This document shows positions 7,209-10,694 of a stretch of 10,694 bases of DNA, piece by piece. Position 1 is the first letter of the stretch. Every line of letters starts with the position of its first letter. The notes under the pieces were generated by a model, which saw nothing but the letters and a program-made list of their open reading frames with translations, ran no database searches and had not been told where the DNA came from. A program made the position numbers and the translations under genes. This DNA is from Chrysochromulina parva. Lineage: Eukaryota; Haptophyta; Prymnesiales; Chrysochromulinaceae. The stretch lies in NCBI GenBank assembly GCA_002887195.1, contig PJAB01002059.1:1-10694 (forward strand), written 5' to 3'.

Positions 7209-7280
7209 TCAAGACTCAAGTCTCATGTGTTTGAGGACTCAAGACTCGCATCGAACGAAGTCCTGAGTCCTGAGTCTTGA
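7209..7280. repeat. imperfect inverted repeat of GACTCAAG words
   Basis: TCAAGACTCAAG at 7209-7220 pairs with CCTGAGTCTTGA at 7269-7280 at 11 of 12 positions. Additional copies of ACTCAAGACTC and GAGTCCTGAGTC inside the loop offer alternative pairings. It could be a fold in the 3' end of the LRR transcript or a relic of a small inverted-repeat element. No target-site duplication was seen. Confidence 0.5.
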
Positions 7281-7343
7281 ATCTTGTTTCGCTTAATCGA
7301 CTCAATGTACTATCTAGAGCGCGGAGATGAGTATGGTGCGCAG

Positions 7344-7370
7344 TCACTCACTCTCTCACTCACTCACTCA
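7344..7370. repeat. (TCAC)n microsatellite
   Basis: A 27-base imperfect tetranucleotide run of TCAC with an internal TCTC interruption. Likely neutral simple sequence. Confidence 0.85.
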
Positions 7371-7747
7371 GTCCTCGCGTCTGAAACACTCAAATCAAAA
7401 AGGTTCCAAATAAGGGTTTGCGAATCGTGGGTTGCATATGCAACTTTGGAAGAGGGGCTACCGGCACCTAACCGACACCAGCGTGTCCACAGACGCTCAT
7501 CTTCGGTCGACCGAAGGCCACACACCGGCCCAAAGCAACGCACGCGTGAGCGCGTGCACTTACTCCCCCACCCAATGCCAAACTCATAGTCCCGGAGAAA
7601 TGCATGCAAAGAAAAAGTTGTGTGAACTACGGTAGGGATGAATAGACGTTGTTGAGTTTGTCTTTTCTTGGCGTCTGCGTGACGTATTGCCCAAGGCGCG
7701 TCGATCCACGTGCGAAGGAGTGCGTCCGCGACGACTGCCGCCGATCG

Positions 7748-8860
7748 ATGTGGAGCTTCGGCTTCGCCTTATTGATGTCGCTTGCTTTTGCTGCTCCAAC
7801 AGCGTTGGCAACACCATTGTCTAGACGCGAATGCAATTTGTACTCAACATCGCCAATCGACTTGGTTGATCCGCCTGAGGCATCTGGCTACTGCAAGCAG
7901 GAGCTTGATGTATGCCCTTCGATTTTCCTCTCAATAGAGCGCATTCACAGGAACCTCGCAAAGAGCTTCCCGGGTAACATGAGTTTCTACGCAGTGAATA
8001 TTGGGGCGAATGATGGGAAGTCGGCGGATCCGCTTTACTCATTGTTGGAGAAACAACCTGACTTTGGGATTCTGCAAATTGAGCCGAGTAAGAAGTTGTT
8101 CTCCAAGCTGAAGAGTAATATGGCAGGTTTTCCGAACGTCGAGGTGTTACAGAGGGCTGTGACAGTCGCCACCGCACGTGAAGTTGCAAAGAGTAAGATG
8201 ACGCCAGCCAAGTTTCCGCGCCAATACAAAAGCATGGATGTCATGAAGATTGACATCGATGGGTGTGATTGCCATATACTTCAAGATATGCTGGCAGATC
8301 CCTTCTATCACGCTAAAATCATTCAGATCGAGCTGAACCACCACATCCCACCCCCGATTGCATACATGGACACTAATGATATCCATGGACGCTCAACAAA
8401 AGACCTAGATGTCTGGGGTTGCTCCATGCAGGCTGCCTACAACATTGTACGCCCATATGGCTACGAGCTGCTGCAGCATGACTGGCCAGATGCCGTCTTC
8501 GTTCACAGCATGCATCGACATGCATTTCCTTGCATCTTGGACGACCAAGGAGTGGGCGCCGCATTCGAGCACAATTACTGGATAGGCTATTGGCATGCAC
8601 ATGACAAGTACACACGTTTTCCCGCCCATCAGACGAACAGCTCGTTTGTGAGAAGCTTACCCGTTCTCGCACTCAAAGGTCACCTGAATCCCAAGTCGAG
8701 TATCCAAGCCATCGTCGATGTTAAGCTTAACACGTGGACGAAGCGCCCTCTTTGGGTGGAGATGAGCATCGGCAATACAAGATTGTCTGTAACCTCCAAT
8801 TCTTCAGGTAAGGTCGAGTTGCTGTGGAAACCCCGGGAGATCAGTCAGTCACGCAGTTAG
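7748..8860 (+). CDS. secreted FkbM-type methyltransferase-like protein
   Basis: A 370-residue protein with an FkbM-like S-adenosylmethionine-dependent methyltransferase fold; relatives O-methylate sugars or polyketides. The ATG at 7748 was chosen because MWSFGFALLMSLAFAAPTALA is a textbook signal peptide (cleavage likely after residue 21); the open frame runs back to an ATG at 7649, which would bury it. YAVNIGANDGKS (81-92) is the glycine-rich SAM loop, QIEPSKKLFSKLKSN (110-124) the acidic strand and following helix, MKIDIDGCDCHIL (166-178) the K-x-D-h-(E/D)-G motif and IIQIELNHHIPPP (191-203) the next strand. Residues 204-370 are outside the usual domain. Three N-glycosylation sequons (N77, N297, N351) fit entry into the secretory pathway. 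It is AT-richer than its neighbours (24 of 60 bases G or C at 8041-8100), suggesting a different history. Catalysis and substrate are unproven. Confidence 0.8.
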   Translation: MWSFGFALLMSLAFAAPTALATPLSRRECNLYSTSPIDLVDPPEASGYCKQELDVCPSIFLSIERIHRNLAKSFPGNMSFYAVNIGANDGKSADPLYSLLEKQPDFGILQIEPSKKLFSKLKSNMAGFPNVEVLQRAVTVATAREVAKSKMTPAKFPRQYKSMDVMKIDIDGCDCHILQDMLADPFYHAKIIQIELNHHIPPPIAYMDTNDIHGRSTKDLDVWGCSMQAAYNIVRPYGYELLQHDWPDAVFVHSMHRHAFPCILDDQGVGAAFEHNYWIGYWHAHDKYTRFPAHQTNSSFVRSLPVLALKGHLNPKSSIQAIVDVKLNTWTKRPLWVEMSIGNTRLSVTSNSSGKVELLWKPREISQSRS

Positions 8861-8868
8861 TCAGTAAG

Positions 8869-8892
8869 ACAAGTGGACTAACAAGTGGACTA
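8869..8892 (+). repeat. 12-bp tandem duplication
   Basis: ACAAGTGGACTA occurs twice back to back just after the FkbM-like stop codon, next to an imperfect CAGT run. Simple slippage is the likely origin. Confidence 0.8.
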
Positions 8893-8925
8893 GCTTCATC
8901 ATCTAGGTCGTCGGGTGCCGCGGTG

Positions 8926-8962
8926 TGCCTGGCCTATGCCTGGTATGCCTGGCCTGGATGCC
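8926..8962 (+). repeat. short TGCCTGG tandem words
   Basis: TGCCTGG begins at 8926, 8937 and 8946, followed by a final TGCC at 8959, with spacers of CCTA, TA and CCTGGA type. An irregular simple repeat of no known role. Confidence 0.7.
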
Positions 8963-9655
8963 GCGAGTCTTGCATGAGAGAGTGTGAGAAGGGATAGGAA
9001 GGAGCCCATCGTGTGACAGTAGGGCGAGCGCTACGGGGGGCTGAACGCGCTCTATCGAGCGCTGCGCCAAGGGGGGGGAGTCAGAGCAGCATAGGCGCGC
9101 TCAAGAGAACATCTTGCACGAGAGGAACTGCGCCAAGGGAGGCTCTGGTGTCATTTCGTGACGGAGGTTGACGTGGTGACTGGTCCAGTGCCACTGGTGG
9201 AGCGGCTACTTTTGCGCCGGTATGAATCTCGTATGCTGGGCTCGCCGCGCCATGCAGCGAGAGGCTGAGAGCACCCCGCCTCCCAGGGCGGGAACTCGGG
9301 ATGGACCTGTATATCCTGAGGCTCTCTGAGCTGAGCCGAGAGACCGGTCCGGAGAGCGGAGCACCCAATCGCGCGGTGTCGTGTAAAACTGGTGCGTTGC
9401 GCCCCCCGTTGCCGGTTGCTCGTCAACGGTCATGGCTGAAGGTGAAGCAGAGTGAAAGAATGTACGGTAGGATCCTCGGAAGCGTGACGTAAAGCCACTG
9501 ACAGTCGACAGTGTGCACATCTCGCGTTCAGTTCCCACGCCACACCGCCGACAGCGACACGGACCGAGGGATGGCGAGGAAGCCAAAAAAACAGAGTCTT
9601 CACACCAGAGTCTTCAGCTGAAAGAATTCCGCACCGACGGGTTCCCTGATTTGGC

Positions 9656-10694
9656 ATGGCTGCACTACAGGGCAACATGGCTGCACTCCACGACGTGCAG
9701 GGTAACATGCTGCACTCCGGCACGATGCTGCACTCCCTGCAGGAGAACGCGAGCCTCGCGGCGGTCGGAGTCGGCGCGTCCTTGGAGGCTCTGCGGGATG
9801 CCCTCAGAGCCGAGCTGCTCGAGGTCCACGGCGGGTGTACGGCGCACATGCTGACTGCATTCGGCGGAAGCGAGCGCTGTCTCGAGCGCTTCCTGGTCGC
9901 GCGTAAGCACAACGTGGAGGAGGCGGCGGCGGCGTTCCGAGCGACCGCCGTCTTCCGCCGCGAGGAGCTTCTAGACACCGAAGGGGACGGTGCGTTCGAG
10001 CCGAGCGCGGAGATCAAGGAGCGGGTGGGAGCGCTCTGGCCGGGCGCGTACTGCGGCTTCTCCGTCGACCATTGCCCCGTGCAGCTCTTTCGGTTTGGCG
10101 GGCTCGACGTGGGCGCGCTCATGGAGCAGGCAACCGAGGCTGAGTTCCGGCAGTACTACCTGTGGTGGATGGAGCGGTCGCTCGCGCTGCAAGCTGAGGG
10201 CGGCGCGCGTGCAGCAGCCGCGGCGATGGCGTCGGCCACGGCGGAGTGTGGGTCGGGTGCGTCCTCCTCGTCTTCGCCCTCCTCGCCCATGCGTGGGATG
10301 ATCGAGGTCTACGACTGCGCCGGCTTGAGTGTGACCACTCTCACCCTACGAGCAGGCCACACCGGCCTGCTCCTCCTCAAACGTGTCCTGAGCATCGGCC
10401 AGTTACATTACCCCGAGAACTTGCGCCTCGCCCTCTTCATCAACGCGCCGCTCGGGTTCGCGTCGTTGTGGGCGCTCGTGAGCTCGGTGCTGTCCGAACG
10501 GACGGTCGCTAAAATTGAGATCCGGCGCGACGACGGCGCGGAGGTGTGCCCGCGACGGCGCTCCGTGAATGCCCCTGGTCGCTGCCCGCGACGGCGCTCC
10601 TTGAATGCCTCTGGTCGCTGCCCGCGACGGCGCTCCTTGAATGCCTCTGGTCGCTGCCCGCGACGGCGCTCCTTGAATGCCTCTGGTCGCTGCC
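9656..10694 (+). CDS. SEC14/CRAL-TRIO lipid-transfer domain protein, 3' partial
   Basis: The frame is open from the ATG at 9656 to the window edge (346 codons). An in-frame TGA at 9647-9649 makes this the first possible ATG. SEC14-type proteins bind phosphoinositides, phosphatidylcholine or other lipids and act in membrane traffic and signalling. Residues 1-30 are Met/His/Leu-rich and repetitive. CLERFLVARKHNVEEAAAAFRATAVFRREE (75-104) matches the CRAL-TRIO N-terminal helices. QYYLWWMERSL (166-176) and GMIEVYDCAGLSV (214-226) lead into the lipid-binding core, followed by YPENLRLALFINAPLGFASLWALV (252-275) and LSERTVAKIEI (279-289), all in family order. An Ala/Ser-rich stretch (184-210) interrupts the core. 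The family's closing 'LP-x-x-(Y/F)GG' strand should follow but a 12-residue tandem repeat begins at residue 298. A GT at 10544-10545 could be a splice donor removing it. Confidence 0.82.
   Translation, partial: MAALQGNMAALHDVQGNMLHSGTMLHSLQENASLAAVGVGASLEALRDALRAELLEVHGGCTAHMLTAFGGSERCLERFLVARKHNVEEAAAAFRATAVFRREELLDTEGDGAFEPSAEIKERVGALWPGAYCGFSVDHCPVQLFRFGGLDVGALMEQATEAEFRQYYLWWMERSLALQAEGGARAAAAAMASATAECGSGASSSSSPSSPMRGMIEVYDCAGLSVTTLTLRAGHTGLLLLKRVLSIGQLHYPENLRLALFINAPLGFASLWALVSSVLSERTVAKIEIRRDDGAEVCPRRRSVNAPGRCPRRRSLNASGRCPRRRSLNASGRCPRRRSLNASGRC
10547..10694 (+). repeat. 36-bp minisatellite, continuing past the window
   Basis: Four full 36-base units (10547-10582, 10583-10618, 10619-10654, 10655-10690), with a fifth beginning at 10691. 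Units 2-4 are identical and unit 1 differs at two bases. If translated in the CRAL-TRIO frame each unit gives CPRRRSLNASGR (CPRRRSVNAPGR in unit 1). The true length is unknown because the window ends inside it. Confidence 0.95.

Larger units (their letters stand above)
7009..7747. other. intergenic region, LRR gene to FkbM-like gene
   Basis: No supported gene lies in these 739 bases. The region contains a family of GACTCAAG/CTTGAGTC-like words able to fold (7209-7280), a TCAC microsatellite (7344-7370), and presumably the 3' end of the LRR gene and the promoter of the FkbM-like gene. It is less GC-rich than the LRR gene. The frame of the FkbM-like gene is open from an ATG at 7649, but that stretch is judged leader sequence. 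Confidence 0.5.
8861..9655. other. intergenic region before the CRAL-TRIO gene
   Basis: No supported gene lies in these 795 bases. Frames on both strands reach 95-126 codons but look low-complexity and match no family I know. Small repeats are frequent: a 12-bp tandem pair at 8869-8892, TGCCTGG words at 8926-8962, CTGCGCCAAGGG at 9062-9073 and 9128-9139, and CAGAGTCTTCA at 9592-9602 and 9606-9616. A TGA at 9647-9649 closes the CRAL-TRIO frame upstream. Confidence 0.5.

Noticed and set aside
7649..7747. 33-residue N-terminal extension of the FkbM-like protein
   Set aside because: It would place a near-perfect signal peptide internally. The ATG at 7748 is the more sensible start.
8861..9655. 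possible small genes on the - strand (95-126 codons)
   Set aside because: The translations match no family I recognise, overlap one another in different frames, and lie among short direct repeats, so chance frames are more likely.
9430..10122. 230-codon open frame on the - strand
   Set aside because: It is antisense to the CRAL-TRIO gene, which has domain evidence on the + strand. The antisense product is low-complexity.
10547..10694. CRISPR-like regular repeats
   Set aside because: The 36-base units are head to tail with no spacers and lie in an open frame in a eukaryotic context, so this is a minisatellite. The 69-bp LRR array was rejected for the same reason.

Overview
The window looks like nuclear DNA of a GC-rich unicellular eukaryote, most plausibly a microalga. 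A kinesin motor, a Skp1-type domain and a SEC14/CRAL-TRIO lipid-transfer domain are all eukaryotic. BspA-type leucine-rich repeats like these are common in haptophyte and stramenopile algae, but I cannot fix the lineage from sequence alone. The genes read as long uninterrupted frames, so introns are few or absent. No rRNA, tRNA, transposase, CRISPR array or bacterial-style operon was seen.

Layout. 1-559: flank with no supported gene, apart from a short open frame running in from the left edge. 560-2050 (+): GT11-like (alpha-1,2-fucosyltransferase type) glycosyltransferase with an unexplained C-terminal extension. 2051-2712: convergent intergenic region. 2713-4488 (-): N-terminal-motor kinesin with a large Cys- and Ser-rich insert in the motor head. 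4489-4833: divergent intergenic region rich in GTAC palindromes, with a G/C-armed hairpin. 4834-7008 (+): Skp1-like domain, F-box-like helix pair and a 12-unit BspA-type repeat array in one polypeptide. 7009-7747: intergenic, with a hairpin and a microsatellite. 7748-8860 (+): secreted FkbM-type methyltransferase-like protein. 8861-9655: intergenic, repeat-rich. 9656 to the right edge (+): SEC14/CRAL-TRIO protein whose frame runs into a 36-bp minisatellite.

The genes do not form an obvious pathway. The glycosyltransferase and the FkbM-like protein would both suit modification of surface or secreted glycans. The kinesin and CRAL-TRIO proteins are ordinary cytoplasmic functions. The most unusual object is the Skp1/F-box/LRR fusion. 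It appears to join, in one chain, the adaptor and receptor parts of an SCF ubiquitin ligase to a repeat array that varies at only a few positions per unit. The FkbM-like gene, and to a lesser extent the GT11-like gene, are visibly less GC-rich than their neighbours.
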